From: an uncultured Prevotella sp.
GTDB lineage: Bacteria; Bacteroidota; Bacteroidia; Bacteroidales; Bacteroidaceae
Length of the DNA stretch: 64,000 nucleotides
Direction: 5' to 3'
Assembly: GCA_900548585.1 (NCBI GenBank)
Contig: URLI01000004.1
Location: 17,498 to 81,497 of the forward strand
A program made the translations under genes and the position numbers. Positions within the stretch are counted from its first letter, which is position 1. The number at the start of each line of letters is the position of its first letter. Shown piece by piece: positions 45,639 to 53,282 of the stretch. Below the pieces are notes generated by a model. It worked only from the letters and a program-made list of their open reading frames with translations, made no database searches and was not told where the DNA came from.

Positions 45639-46307
45639 ATGGAACACAAGATACTTAAAACATTGACACACTGTCCGCTATTTCAGGGAATGGCAGAAGA
45701 GAAAATAGACCGGCTGTTGGACAGCATCAACAACAGGCTTGTAAGTTTTGACAAACACGACATCTATGCACTTGCCGGCTATCCATGCAGGTATGCAGAC
45801 ATCGTGATTAAAGGCGAGTTGGTTGCCAGCATGGTTAGCCTGTCAGGCAAGTATGTGGAGATTAGCAGACTGAAAGCCGGCGACATGGTTGCTCCCGCTT
45901 TTATTTTCGCAAGCGACAACCGTATGCCAGTAAGCGTCGAGGCAGGTGCATATACACAGATACTGCGTATTAGCAAGAGCGAGTTGAAACGGCTGATAGA
46001 TGCCGACGAGAAAATCCGCATGAACTATATCCAAACCATTGCCGACATCGAAGTATTCCTGACACGCAAGATGCGCATCCTCTCATTGTTGACGGTGCGT
46101 GAAAAAGTGGCATATTTTATTCTTTCAATTTCAAAGGAACAGGGCACGAATACAGTGAAACTTGATAAGTCGCGGCAGGAAATCGCCGACTCTTTTGGCA
46201 TTCAGAAATTCTCATTGCTGCGTTGCATGTCCGAATTGGTTGATGCCGGTGCCATAAAAGTTGACGGAAAGACAATAACAATCTTAGACCGTAATAAAAT
46301 GGGATAA
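45639..46307 (+). CDS. hcpR: Crp/Fnr-family regulator, HcpR-like
   Basis: A 222-residue transcription factor. The cyclic-nucleotide-binding-type beta roll occupies residues 10-125, a dimerisation helix follows, and the helix-turn-helix is KSRQEIADSFGIQKFSLLRCMSEL with a C-terminal wing. No N-terminal Fnr-type cysteine cluster is present, so it is not a classic oxygen sensor; HcpR proteins sense nitrosative stress, in Porphyromonas through haem. Divergence from hcp and the perfect dyad between them make hcp its likely target. The start at 45639 follows the promoter; an upstream frame from 45585 overlaps it. Confidence 0.87.
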   Translation: MEHKILKTLTHCPLFQGMAEEKIDRLLDSINNRLVSFDKHDIYALAGYPCRYADIVIKGELVASMVSLSGKYVEISRLKAGDMVAPAFIFASDNRMPVSVEAGAYTQILRISKSELKRLIDADEKIRMNYIQTIADIEVFLTRKMRILSLLTVREKVAYFILSISKEQGTNTVKLDKSRQEIADSFGIQKFSLLRCMSELVDAGAIKVDGKTITILDRNKMG

Positions 46308-46340
46308 CATCAGCAATATATGGCAACGGATACATGGGGG

Positions 46341-46367
46341 CGGGCTTACAGATCGTGAGTCCCTGCA
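46341..46367 (-). repeat. 27-bp palindromic repeat, degenerate copy
   Basis: CGGGCTTACAGATCGTGAG then TCCCTGCA, inverted orientation, four or five changes from consensus. Confidence 0.65.
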
Positions 46368-46716
46368 TTTATAAGAACTGCTATCGCAGGCTTTATGAAA
46401 CAGCAATAATAAATTACGCGAGTTCGTGATAAGATAAGTTTAGAAAAGTTCCAGTTGACATGAATCCTCTATATGTGTACCTGCAATTCATCCTGTTCGT
46501 TGTCAAAGAAACAGTATGCTGTAAGTTCAGGGTAGAGGTTCGTAATTAAATTATGTATTGACCGGTTTGTATTTAACAAAAACGCACAGGAATTTTAACA
46601 CTGAAACGGCTACTTTTTAAAGAAAAAATTTCTCGCGCTGGAATATGCGATTCTCAGCATGTTTCGCAAGTGGCTGACTGCGAGAAGTTTGAAACGTATT
46701 GACAAAATCCGTCATG

Positions 46717-46815
46717 CAGTTTGTGCCTAATCGCACTGCCGTTTGCACCAAACCGCAGTCTCGTTTGGTACGAACTGCATCGTAATAAGGCACAAACTGG
46801 TGTGCGATTCGGCAC
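46717..46815. repeat. Structured block with nested inverted repeats
   Basis: CAGTTTGTGCC (46717-46727) pairs perfectly with GGCACAAACTG (46789-46799). GTGCCTAATCGCAC (46723-46736) pairs with GTGCGATTCGGCAC (46802-46815) at 13 of 14 positions. The two pairings are mutually exclusive. Between them lie GTTTGCACCAAAC and CGTTTGGTACGAAC, two more dyads. Confidence 0.7.
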
Positions 46816-47022
46816 AAAACACACCGAAGTGAGGCGAAAAGTGGGCCGCCGTTCCCATGAATTTCGCAAATAATTACAAATGAAGTCTCTGGTTTGTCAG
46901 GAAATCCTGCACGCGGGCGAGTCTGAAAATTAACACAATTAACAATTATTTGCCCGCTTATATGCATGAAGTGCAGCCTGTCAGGCTGCGGTGCATACGC
47001 ACGAATCACCGACATTTACGCC

Positions 47023-47049
47023 TGTAGGGATTTGCGCCCTGTAAGTAAG
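47023..47049 (+). repeat. 27-bp palindromic repeat, degenerate copy
   Basis: TGTAGGGATTTGCGCCCTG then TAAGTAAG. The left arm has two changes and the right end diverges. Confidence 0.65.
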
Positions 47050-47102
47050 GAAATGGATTTGCCCAGACGCAAAATATTGCACTGGCATACCTGTTTCGCA
47101 CT

Positions 47103-47130
47103 TGTAGGGACTTACGCCCCTGTAAGTCCG
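47103..47130 (+). repeat. 27-bp palindromic repeat
   Basis: TGTAGGGACTTACGCCCCTG then TAAGTCCG, one extra C in the loop. Confidence 0.8.
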
Positions 47131-47174
47131 CAATCACAATCGTCAGCAAATATAATCTTTTAGTATGTAGAGGA

Positions 47175-47201
47175 CGGACTTACAAGGCGTAAGTCCCTAC
47201 A
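47175..47201 (-). repeat. 27-bp palindromic repeat in 102-bp unit 1
   Basis: CGGACTTACAAGGCGTAAG then TCCCTACA. One loop base differs from consensus. Confidence 0.85.
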
Positions 47202-47276
47202 AGTCAACTGGGAAAAAGCAATCACCATCGTCAGAACAGATAATTTTGTTAGGCATGTGCATCAGTATGTAGAGGA

Positions 47277-47303
47277 CGGACTTACAGGGCGTAAGTCCCT
47301 ACA
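47277..47303 (-). repeat. 27-bp palindromic repeat in 102-bp unit 2
   Basis: CGGACTTACAGGGCGTAAG then TCCCTACA, identical to the copy at 24022-24048 more than 23 kb away. Confidence 0.85.
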
Positions 47304-47378
47304 AGTCAACCGGGAAAAAGCAATCACCATCGTCAGAACAGATAATTTTGTCAGGCATGTGCATCAGTGTGCAGAGGA

Positions 47379-47405
47379 CGGACTTACAGGGTGTAAGTCC
47401 CTACA
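47379..47405 (-). repeat. 27-bp palindromic repeat in 102-bp unit 3
   Basis: CGGACTTACAGGGTGTAAG then TCCCTACA, one loop base changed. Confidence 0.85.
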
Positions 47406-47450
47406 TTGGGTAAGCCCACATCAACATATAATAAAAATATTATTGTGAAA

Positions 47451-47481
47451 CGGACTTACAGGGCGGGCGTAAGTCCCTACA
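47451..47481 (-). repeat. 27-bp palindromic repeat with 4-base loop duplication
   Basis: CGGACTTACAGGGCGGGCG then TAAGTCCCTACA. The loop GGGC is duplicated while both arms are intact. Confidence 0.8.
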
Positions 47482-47613
47482 AGTCAACCGGGAAAAATAG
47501 GATATGACCGTTTTGACACGCCATCATGTATTGGCATACCCATAACTCAAACAAAGACATTGTTATTATTTGTCACTGTATGGACATTGCTTATCCCCAA
47601 CCGGGGTATAAAA

Positions 47614-48102
47614 TTACAATATCTTCAGTGCAATTGCTGCACACGCCTCTGCATCTGCCAAAGCATGATGGTGGTTTGTCAAGCCATATCCGCACCGTGC
47701 CGCAATGACATCAAGCGTGTGACTTCCACCAGGCCACAAATGGCGTGAGGCGAGGCAGGTGCAGTGGAACTCGTAATCCGGATAGTCCATCTGGTAAACA
47801 CGAAAGACCGCCCTAAGACAACTCTCGTCAAACGATTTGTTGTGTGCCACGAGAGGAAGCCCGGCAATTATCGGCTCGACCCTGGCCCAAACCTCGGGAA
47901 ACACGGGGGCGTCATCTGTATCGGCAGCACACAGGCCATGCACCTGACTGCACCTGTAATTGTAATATTCCGGTTCGGGTTTGATCAGTGAATAGAACTT
48001 ATCAACCACCTCGCCGCCACGCACTATGACTATACCCACAGAACACACTGACGACCGCTCATTGTTGGCGGTCTCAAAATCTATTGCCGCGAAATCTTGC
48101 AT
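47614..48102 (-). CDS. DEDDh 3'-5' exonuclease
   Basis: A 162-residue DnaQ-like exonuclease. ExoI is DFAAIDFETANN (D and E), ExoII is AHNKSFDESCL, and ExoIII is HHALADAEACA, with the histidine and final aspartate of DEDDh. Length and composition match the short stand-alone 3'-5' exonucleases, and the segment HTLDVIAARCGY is typical of the epsilon-like group. It digests single-stranded DNA or RNA ends; the exact role is unknown. It shares a bidirectional terminator region with the OmpA gene's 3' end. Confidence 0.9.
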   Translation of the reverse strand: MQDFAAIDFETANNERSSVCSVGIVIVRGGEVVDKFYSLIKPEPEYYNYRCSQVHGLCAADTDDAPVFPEVWARVEPIIAGLPLVAHNKSFDESCLRAVFRVYQMDYPDYEFHCTCLASRHLWPGGSHTLDVIAARCGYGLTNHHHALADAEACAAIALKIL

Positions 48103-48163
48103 ATTTTTTTATATTGTCAAGATACATATTCATAATAAGCAATCCACGTTTCATGCGGATTGA

Positions 48164-48204
48164 GAAACTCCCACCTCTCTGTTACAAGAGAAGCGGGAGT
48201 TTTC
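48164..48204. terminator. Hairpin terminator upstream of the exonuclease
   Basis: GAAACTCCCACCTCTCT and AGAGAAGCGGGAGTTTT form a long stem with two mismatches around a short loop, with a T run on the right. It lies just beyond the ompA stop (minus strand) and ends the ompA transcript before the exonuclease gene. Confidence 0.8.
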
Positions 48205-48232
48205 TAGTTATTCGAAAACCTGACCAGCAGGA

Positions 48233-49414
48233 TTATTTCGTGGTGTCGTTAAATGTAACAACGCGGTTGAACTCAACCTGGTCGAAGAGCTTGTCTGTTG
48301 GGCCATGACCCTCGACTGCGAGGCGACTTGCAGAAATCTTGTACTTCTTGACGAGTGCGTTCTTCACTGCGTTTGCACGGTCAACAGACAACTTCTTGTT
48401 TAACTCCAGCGGTCCCTCAGGAGAAGCATATCCGTCAATCTTGACATTTGCTTCCGGGTGGTTCTTCATGTAACTTGCGATGAGTTCAATCGGAGCATAC
48501 TGTGCCGGGTCGATGACGCTCTTGCCCTGACGGAAGATAACCGTAGGCTGGAGATTGGCAACCTCCTTGCACTCGGGGCATGGCGGGCACTCGCGTGCGT
48601 TGCACTCGTCGAGCAGTTTCTGCAGGCGTGCATTCTCGCGATCCTTTGCGTCGAGGTCGCTGCGCAGACCATTGATGATGCCGTTCAGGCGGTCAATCTC
48701 CGCATCGTTGCGCAGGCTTGCAACCTTGAAGTTGTGCGTGCCGTTGGAGTTCTTGAACTTATAGACAACACCTGCGTTCAACTGGAAATTGGCGCGGTTA
48801 ACGTTGAACTGTGTTCCCGTGTATGTCTTTTCGAAATACTTGTCGTTGACAGTTATCGCAGTAGGACCGTTTAGCCCCCATGTCACTGCCGGCTCAACAT
48901 AAATCTGCCATGCCTTGCTTGCACCGAGGTTGAATGCGAGGTCGAAACCAGCCTTTGCGGTGGTGTTGTTGAGATTGTTCAACTTCATCTTGTCGTTTGT
49001 TCCGAACTGGTGTCCCCAGCCAAGACCTGCGACGGCGATGAACTCGCATGTGCGCGGTTCGCCCAGGTAACCTCCGAACCAGTTGCTGATGTTAACGGTG
49101 GCGATTGCACCTACGTTGGTGTAGCGCACGAAAGTCTTCTTCTCCGGCATGAAGCCCGGCTCGTTGGATTTGTTTGAGAAATATGCGTTACCCTCGACTG
49201 CAAATCCGAACACTGGCGTGAACCAGCGGCCTACGCGCAGACCCGCATTGGGGTTGAGACCGCCAAGCCATCCGTTCTGGCCTGTCATCTTTGTTGAAAC
49301 TCCGCCGTTGACTCCGATATAGAAGTTATCGAAAGTCTTGCTTTCTTCGAGAACTTGTGCCGATGCACCGAGTGTCATTGTTGCTGCGGCAAAAATTACG
49401 AGTAATCTTTTCAT
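48233..49414 (-). CDS. OmpA family outer-membrane protein
   Basis: A 393-residue major outer-membrane protein. The signal peptide is MKRLLVIFAAATMTLGASAQ. An eight-stranded OmpA-type barrel follows to about residue 225. A coiled segment (EIDRLNGIINGLRSDLDAKDRE) comes next, then a short linker with CNARECPPCPEC whose cysteines may form disulfides. The C-terminal peptidoglycan-binding domain contains KIDGYASPEGP and LSVDRANAVKNALVKKY. It anchors the outer membrane to the wall and is probably abundant. The promoter is TTTG-N20-TTACTTTG (minus, 49518-49487). Confidence 0.95.
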   Translation of the reverse strand: MKRLLVIFAAATMTLGASAQVLEESKTFDNFYIGVNGGVSTKMTGQNGWLGGLNPNAGLRVGRWFTPVFGFAVEGNAYFSNKSNEPGFMPEKKTFVRYTNVGAIATVNISNWFGGYLGEPRTCEFIAVAGLGWGHQFGTNDKMKLNNLNNTTAKAGFDLAFNLGASKAWQIYVEPAVTWGLNGPTAITVNDKYFEKTYTGTQFNVNRANFQLNAGVVYKFKNSNGTHNFKVASLRNDAEIDRLNGIINGLRSDLDAKDRENARLQKLLDECNARECPPCPECKEVANLQPTVIFRQGKSVIDPAQYAPIELIASYMKNHPEANVKIDGYASPEGPLELNKKLSVDRANAVKNALVKKYKISASRLAVEGHGPTDKLFDQVEFNRVVTFNDTTK

Positions 49415-49486
49415 TTTAATCTTGTTTTAATTAAACTATTAGTGTATTATACCTTCTTTATTATTATCAAAATATGTTATTGTCTG

Positions 49487-49518
49487 CAAAGTAATAAATA
49501 ATTATCGATACTTCCAAA
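49487..49518 (-). promoter_or_regulatory. Promoter of ompA
   Basis: On the minus strand TTTG (49518-49515), 20 bases, TTACTTTG (49494-49487), one mismatch to the -7 box. It gives a leader of about 65 bases. Confidence 0.6.
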
Positions 49519-49611
49519 TATTTGCACCCTAAATTAAATATTTTTTTCACATAAGTTAATATAAATAAGAAACACATGGGCTTTCTCACTTCTTTTTTGT
49601 AATTTCGCGGC

Positions 49612-50142
49612 ATGAAAAGGATTATTCTTATCACAGGCGGGCAACGGTCTGGGAAAAGTTCATACGCAGAAAGTCTCGCGCTGAAGCTTAGCGACAGTCC
49701 GGTCTATATCGCGACGGCACATATATGGGACGAGGAGTTCCGTCAGCGGGTGCTGAAGCATCAGGAAAGACGCGGAAGGCAATGGGAAAACATCGAGGAG
49801 GAGAAATGGCTTAGCCACCACAACATATACAATAAGGTGGCAGTTATCGACTGCATAACGCTATGGTGCACCAATTTCTTCTATAACCAAGGGGCAAAGG
49901 AATGGGAACAGCCAACGGTGGACTCGGCGCTCGAGGAGATAAAAAAGGAGTTCGACCGCTTCACGGAGCAAGAATCAACGTTCATCTTCGTGACAAACGA
50001 GATAGGGAGCGGAGGGGTCAGCACTGATGTCACACAGAGGCGGTTTACCGACCTGCAAGGCTGGATGAACCAATATGTTGCGGCGCACGCCGACGAGGTT
50101 ATATTGATGGTCAGCGGAATACCCGTCAAGATAAAAGGATAG
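49612..50142 (+). CDS. cobU: Adenosylcobinamide kinase / adenosylcobinamide-phosphate guanylyltransferase
   Basis: A 176-residue CobU that phosphorylates adenosylcobinamide and then activates it with GTP. The P-loop is GGQRSGKS (9-16), the histidine that becomes guanylylated is likely H50 in RVLKHQERR, and VIDCITLWCTN and TNEIGSGGVS are family signatures. It is first in the cobU-cobT-cobS-cobC run. A TAATTTCG box at 49600-49607 is only 4 bases from the ATG, so the transcript would be nearly leaderless. No cobalamin riboswitch is seen in front of it. Confidence 0.95.
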   Translation: MKRIILITGGQRSGKSSYAESLALKLSDSPVYIATAHIWDEEFRQRVLKHQERRGRQWENIEEEKWLSHHNIYNKVAVIDCITLWCTNFFYNQGAKEWEQPTVDSALEEIKKEFDRFTEQESTFIFVTNEIGSGGVSTDVTQRRFTDLQGWMNQYVAAHADEVILMVSGIPVKIKG

Positions 50143-50145
50143 GGA

Positions 50146-51237
50146 ATGACAAAAAAACTTTATAGTAATATGAGAGACTTTCATATAAGGAAACCTGACG
50201 AGAATTTGCGCAGTTCAATACGGGATAAGATTGACAACCTGAACAAACCTAAGGGGGCGCTTGGCATGATAGAGACGCTGGCGGAACAGATTTGCATGGT
50301 GCAGCAGACACTAACGCCGCAACTGGAACACCCTTGCCACATACTCTACGGAGGTGACCACGGCATAGAACGGGAGGGAGTGAGCGTAAGTCCGCGAGAC
50401 GTGACGTGGCAGCAGATGAGGAATTTCACCAAGGGCGGCGGCGGTGTAAACATGTTCTGCCGGCAGCACGGTTTCAAACTGTTGATAGTGGATGTGGGCG
50501 TTGACCACGACCTGAGCGACAACAAGGACATAATAAACCGCAAGATTGCACACGGCACTAAGAATTTCCTTTACCAAGCGGCAATGAGCGAGGAAGAGTT
50601 CGACAAGGCAACCGGCATTGGCGTGGAGATGGCGGAACGCTGCAAAGACGAGGGGTGCAACATAATATGCACCGGTGAGATGGGCATTGCAAACACTTCC
50701 CCGTCGAGTATATGGATGTATATGTTCGGGGGCGTTCCGCTCGACGAGTGCATCGGAGTGGGTGCAGGACTGAACGATGAAGGACTGCTGCACAAGCGCG
50801 ATGTGCTGAAAAAGGCTGTGGAGCGTTTTGAAAGCAAGCGAACAGGCAACGCATGGCGGTGGACGGCAGACAACACAAGGCTGGCGATACGCTACTTCGG
50901 CGGCTTCGAGATGGTGGCGGCAATAGGCACTATGCTGCGGGCGGCGGAACTGGGAATGCTGGTGATGGTTGACGGCTTCATCATGTCGGCATGTATGCTT
51001 GCAGCGTCACGACTTTATCCAAACGTTCTCGACTATGCCATATTCGGGCATTGCGGCGATGAGAGCGGACACAAGAGAATGTTGGAGATCATGCACGCAA
51101 GACCTATTCTGCGCCTCGGAATGAGGCTCGGGGAGGGAACGGGCGCACTTTGCTCCTACCCTATCATAGAGAGTGCCGTTAAGATGGTCAACGAGATGAA
51201 CAACTTCGACAACGCGCACATAACAAAATATTTTTAA
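50146..51237 (+). CDS. cobT: Nicotinate-nucleotide:dimethylbenzimidazole phosphoribosyltransferase
   Basis: A 363-residue CobT that makes the alpha-ribazole phosphate of the lower ligand from nicotinate mononucleotide and a base. Conserved segments are NKPKGALGMIETLA, CHILYGGDHGIEREGVS, CTGEMGIANTSPSS and, near the C-terminus, LGMRLGEGTGA, which holds the catalytic glutamate. It starts 3 bases after cobU; MRDFHIRKP at 50170 is an alternative initiator. The benzimidazole or purine base used is not predictable. Confidence 0.95.
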   Translation: MTKKLYSNMRDFHIRKPDENLRSSIRDKIDNLNKPKGALGMIETLAEQICMVQQTLTPQLEHPCHILYGGDHGIEREGVSVSPRDVTWQQMRNFTKGGGGVNMFCRQHGFKLLIVDVGVDHDLSDNKDIINRKIAHGTKNFLYQAAMSEEEFDKATGIGVEMAERCKDEGCNIICTGEMGIANTSPSSIWMYMFGGVPLDECIGVGAGLNDEGLLHKRDVLKKAVERFESKRTGNAWRWTADNTRLAIRYFGGFEMVAAIGTMLRAAELGMLVMVDGFIMSACMLAASRLYPNVLDYAIFGHCGDESGHKRMLEIMHARPILRLGMRLGEGTGALCSYPIIESAVKMVNEMNNFDNAHITKYF

Positions 51238-51294
51238 CCACAGCGTTCCGGAAGTTACTTCCAGGAAAACAAGTGGAGACCAAATTGCTATATC

Positions 51295-52086
51295 ATGGAG
51301 ATAAACATTGACCAAACGAAATGGTGGCAGCGGATTTACGCTGCACTGATTTTCTTCACACGACTGCCCCTCTGGCGACTATACCAGCCACCGCAACAGT
51401 GTTACAAGACCGTAGTGGAACACTGGCCCATGGCGGGGTGGCTAACGGGGGGCGTCATGGCGGCAACTGTTTATTTCGGGAGTACGATGTTTCCGTTCCA
51501 CGTCGCACTTGTCATCGCCATCATTGCACGCGTGATGCTTACGGGAGCATTGCACGAGGACGGGCTTGCCGATTTCTTCGATGGCTTCGGAGGTGGCGGG
51601 AACGACCGCGAGCGCATACTCAGGATAATGAAGGACTCGCACACCGGGACTTACGGTGTGCTGGGGCTTATACTGTATTTCGCGCTGCTGTATGCCACAC
51701 TGCATTCACTCACGCCAACGGTGGCGTCACTTGCCATCTTCGCAGGCGACGCATACTCAAAGATGATTGCGGCACAGATAATAATGTTCCTGCCATACGC
51801 ACGCACCGAGGAGACAAGCAAGATGCACGCCGTGTACCGAAAGATGAGCATCAGGGCCGGCATCCTGCTCTTCCTGCAGGGCACGCTGCCGATGCTTCCA
51901 CTGATATATGCCAGCATTAACGGAATGGCACTGCGATGGGACTTGCTGATATTCGTGCCGTGCATAGTAATGTATTTCCTTTACTACATGATGCTTCGCA
52001 AGATAAAAGGATACACTGGGGACTGCTGCGGCGCGCTGTTCCTGATCATTGAACTGTCATTCTACCTCATGATGCTGATAAGATAA
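51295..52086 (+). CDS. cobS: Adenosylcobinamide-GDP ribazoletransferase
   Basis: A 263-residue cobalamin-5'-phosphate synthase, an integral inner-membrane enzyme joining AdoCbi-GDP with alpha-ribazole (phosphate). The N-terminal FFTRLPLW, the metal-binding GALHEDGLADFFDG and the following RIMKDSHTGTYG are diagnostic, and six or seven hydrophobic segments are visible. It sits between cobT and cobC as part of the nucleotide-loop assembly operon. Confidence 0.95.
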   Translation: MEINIDQTKWWQRIYAALIFFTRLPLWRLYQPPQQCYKTVVEHWPMAGWLTGGVMAATVYFGSTMFPFHVALVIAIIARVMLTGALHEDGLADFFDGFGGGGNDRERILRIMKDSHTGTYGVLGLILYFALLYATLHSLTPTVASLAIFAGDAYSKMIAAQIIMFLPYARTEETSKMHAVYRKMSIRAGILLFLQGTLPMLPLIYASINGMALRWDLLIFVPCIVMYFLYYMMLRKIKGYTGDCCGALFLIIELSFYLMMLIR

Positions 52087-52118
52087 CAGCCCGTAATGAC
52101 AAATTGAACACAAGCAAT

Positions 52119-52652
52119 ATGGAAATATATATGATAAGACACACAAGCGTGGGAGTGCCGAAAGGCACATGCTACGGCTGGAGCGACGTGCCGGTGGCTG
52201 GCACTTTCGAACAGGAGGCGGCTGCCACCAAGGAAAAACTGAGCGGGATTGAGTTCGACAAAGTGTTCTCGTCGCCACTTTCGAGGGCTATGAAACTGGC
52301 AGAGTTCTGCGAATGCGGAGAACCGGAACCCGATGACAGACTAAAGGAAATGAACATGGGCGACTGGGAAATGAGAGCCTACGATGAAATCGAGAAACAT
52401 GACCCGGCAATACAGAAATGGTATGAAGACTACATGAACCTCGCCGCAACCAACGGCGAGAGTTACCGCATGGTGTATCGCCGCGTTGCCGGATTCCTTG
52501 ATGAGCTGCGTAAGCGCGACTACCGCCGCGTTGCAATATTCGCACACGGAGGAGTGCTGATATGCGCAGGGGTTTATGCTGGCCTCTTTCCCGAGGATGG
52601 ATGTTTCCGGCATCTCACGCCATACGGGGGAATCCAGATAATAAACATATAG
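52119..52652 (+). CDS. cobC: Alpha-ribazole phosphatase-like histidine phosphatase
   Basis: A 177-residue branch-1 histidine phosphatase. The N-terminal MIRHTSVGVPKGTCYG carries the phosphorylated histidine in RHTS, as in CobC, with FSSPLSRAMKLAE and the second histidine in FAHGGVLICAG. Position in the operon after cobS supports removal of the 5' phosphate from alpha-ribazole phosphate or cobalamin phosphate. The ATG at 52119 is used; an earlier TTG at 52104 is unlikely. It is followed by a strong terminator. Confidence 0.9.
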   Translation: MEIYMIRHTSVGVPKGTCYGWSDVPVAGTFEQEAAATKEKLSGIEFDKVFSSPLSRAMKLAEFCECGEPEPDDRLKEMNMGDWEMRAYDEIEKHDPAIQKWYEDYMNLAATNGESYRMVYRRVAGFLDELRKRDYRRVAIFAHGGVLICAGVYAGLFPEDGCFRHLTPYGGIQIINI

Positions 52653-52662
52653 GCATGAAAAA

Positions 52663-52705
52663 ACCTGCCGCAGGCAATGTAAATCACCGTGCGGCAGGTC
52701 TTTTT
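52663..52705. terminator. Terminator between cobC and VOR gamma
   Basis: ACCTGCCGCA and TGCGGCAGGT form a perfect 10-base stem, followed by a T run on the right. The A run on the left lets it work in both directions between convergent operons. Confidence 0.85.
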
Positions 52706-52725
52706 ATTTTGATGTCACCGTGCGG

Positions 52726-53268
52726 TTACATCTTCTTTATGATTGAACGACCGGCCTTGATAGCCTCCATGTTGAGAGGAATCAAACCATGGTGACGCTC
52801 GGGAAGGGTCTTGTAGAGAGCCTTCTCAACGCCCTTGTCGCTAACCACAGGGCAAACCTCAAGCAGTCCGCCAAGTACAATCATGTTGAACACCTTCGAG
52901 TTCTTCATCTCTGCCGCCTTGTCCATGGCATCTATGCGGTAAACATTGATGTCCTTGCGCTCCGGTGGGTTGATGATTCCGTAGCCGTCGTAGATAAGTA
53001 TGCCGCCCGGTTTGATTTTCGGTGCGAACTTGTCGAGCGACGGTTGGTTCAAAACGATTGCAATGTCATACTTGCTAAGGATTGGCGATGAAACGCGGTC
53101 ATCGCTTACAATCACTGTCACATTGGCTGTACCGCCGCGCTGCTCAGGGCCATACGCCGGCATCCATGTAACTTCCTTATTTTCCATCAGTCCGGAGTAA
53201 GCGAGAATCTTCCCCATAGAAAGGACACCCTGTCCTCCGAAACCAGATATAATTATTTCATGTGTCAT
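52726..53268 (-). CDS. 2-oxoacid:ferredoxin oxidoreductase gamma subunit
   Basis: A 180-residue gamma subunit of the pyruvate/ketoisovalerate ferredoxin oxidoreductase family. The signature IIISGFGGQGVLSMGKIL is the CoA-related N-terminal motif, with MPAYGPEQRGG and IVLNQPSLDKF next. It completes a four-subunit complex with the alpha, beta and delta proteins encoded just upstream. It is the last gene in the run, 14 bases after the beta subunit. Confidence 0.93.
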   Translation of the reverse strand: MTHEIIISGFGGQGVLSMGKILAYSGLMENKEVTWMPAYGPEQRGGTANVTVIVSDDRVSSPILSKYDIAIVLNQPSLDKFAPKIKPGGILIYDGYGIINPPERKDINVYRIDAMDKAAEMKNSKVFNMIVLGGLLEVCPVVSDKGVEKALYKTLPERHHGLIPLNMEAIKAGRSIIKKM

Positions 53269-53282
53269 ATTCCGTTTCCTCC

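Larger units (their letters stand above)
47162..47417. repeat. 102-bp tandem repeat, about 2.5 copies
   Basis: Units start at 47162, 47264 and 47366, an exact 102-base period. Each unit contains one inverted 27-base palindrome followed by a spacer with GGGAAAAAGCAATCACC and CAGATAATTTTG. The third unit breaks off after its palindrome. A degenerate stretch before 47162 (GCAATCACAATCGTCAG) suggests an older copy. Confidence 0.88.
46308..47613. other. Long convergent spacer rich in repeats
   Basis: 1.3 kb between the converging regulator and exonuclease genes, with no credible gene. It contains seven copies of the 27-base palindrome, a 102-base tandem repeat and a structured block at 46717-46815. 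Open frames here (for instance 46617-47015) follow the inverted repeats and are not supported. Confidence 0.7.

Noticed and set aside
46617..47015. 132-codon minus-strand frame
   Set aside because: It is built over inverted repeats, its composition is atypical and no family is recognised.
47162..47481. Possible CRISPR array
   Set aside because: The spacing looks regular, but the units are 102-base tandem duplications with nearly identical interiors, not unique spacers, and no cas gene is near.
49415..49611. Cobalamin riboswitch before cobU
   Set aside because: No B12-box-like or hairpin-rich leader is visible; the promoter-like box is next to the ATG.
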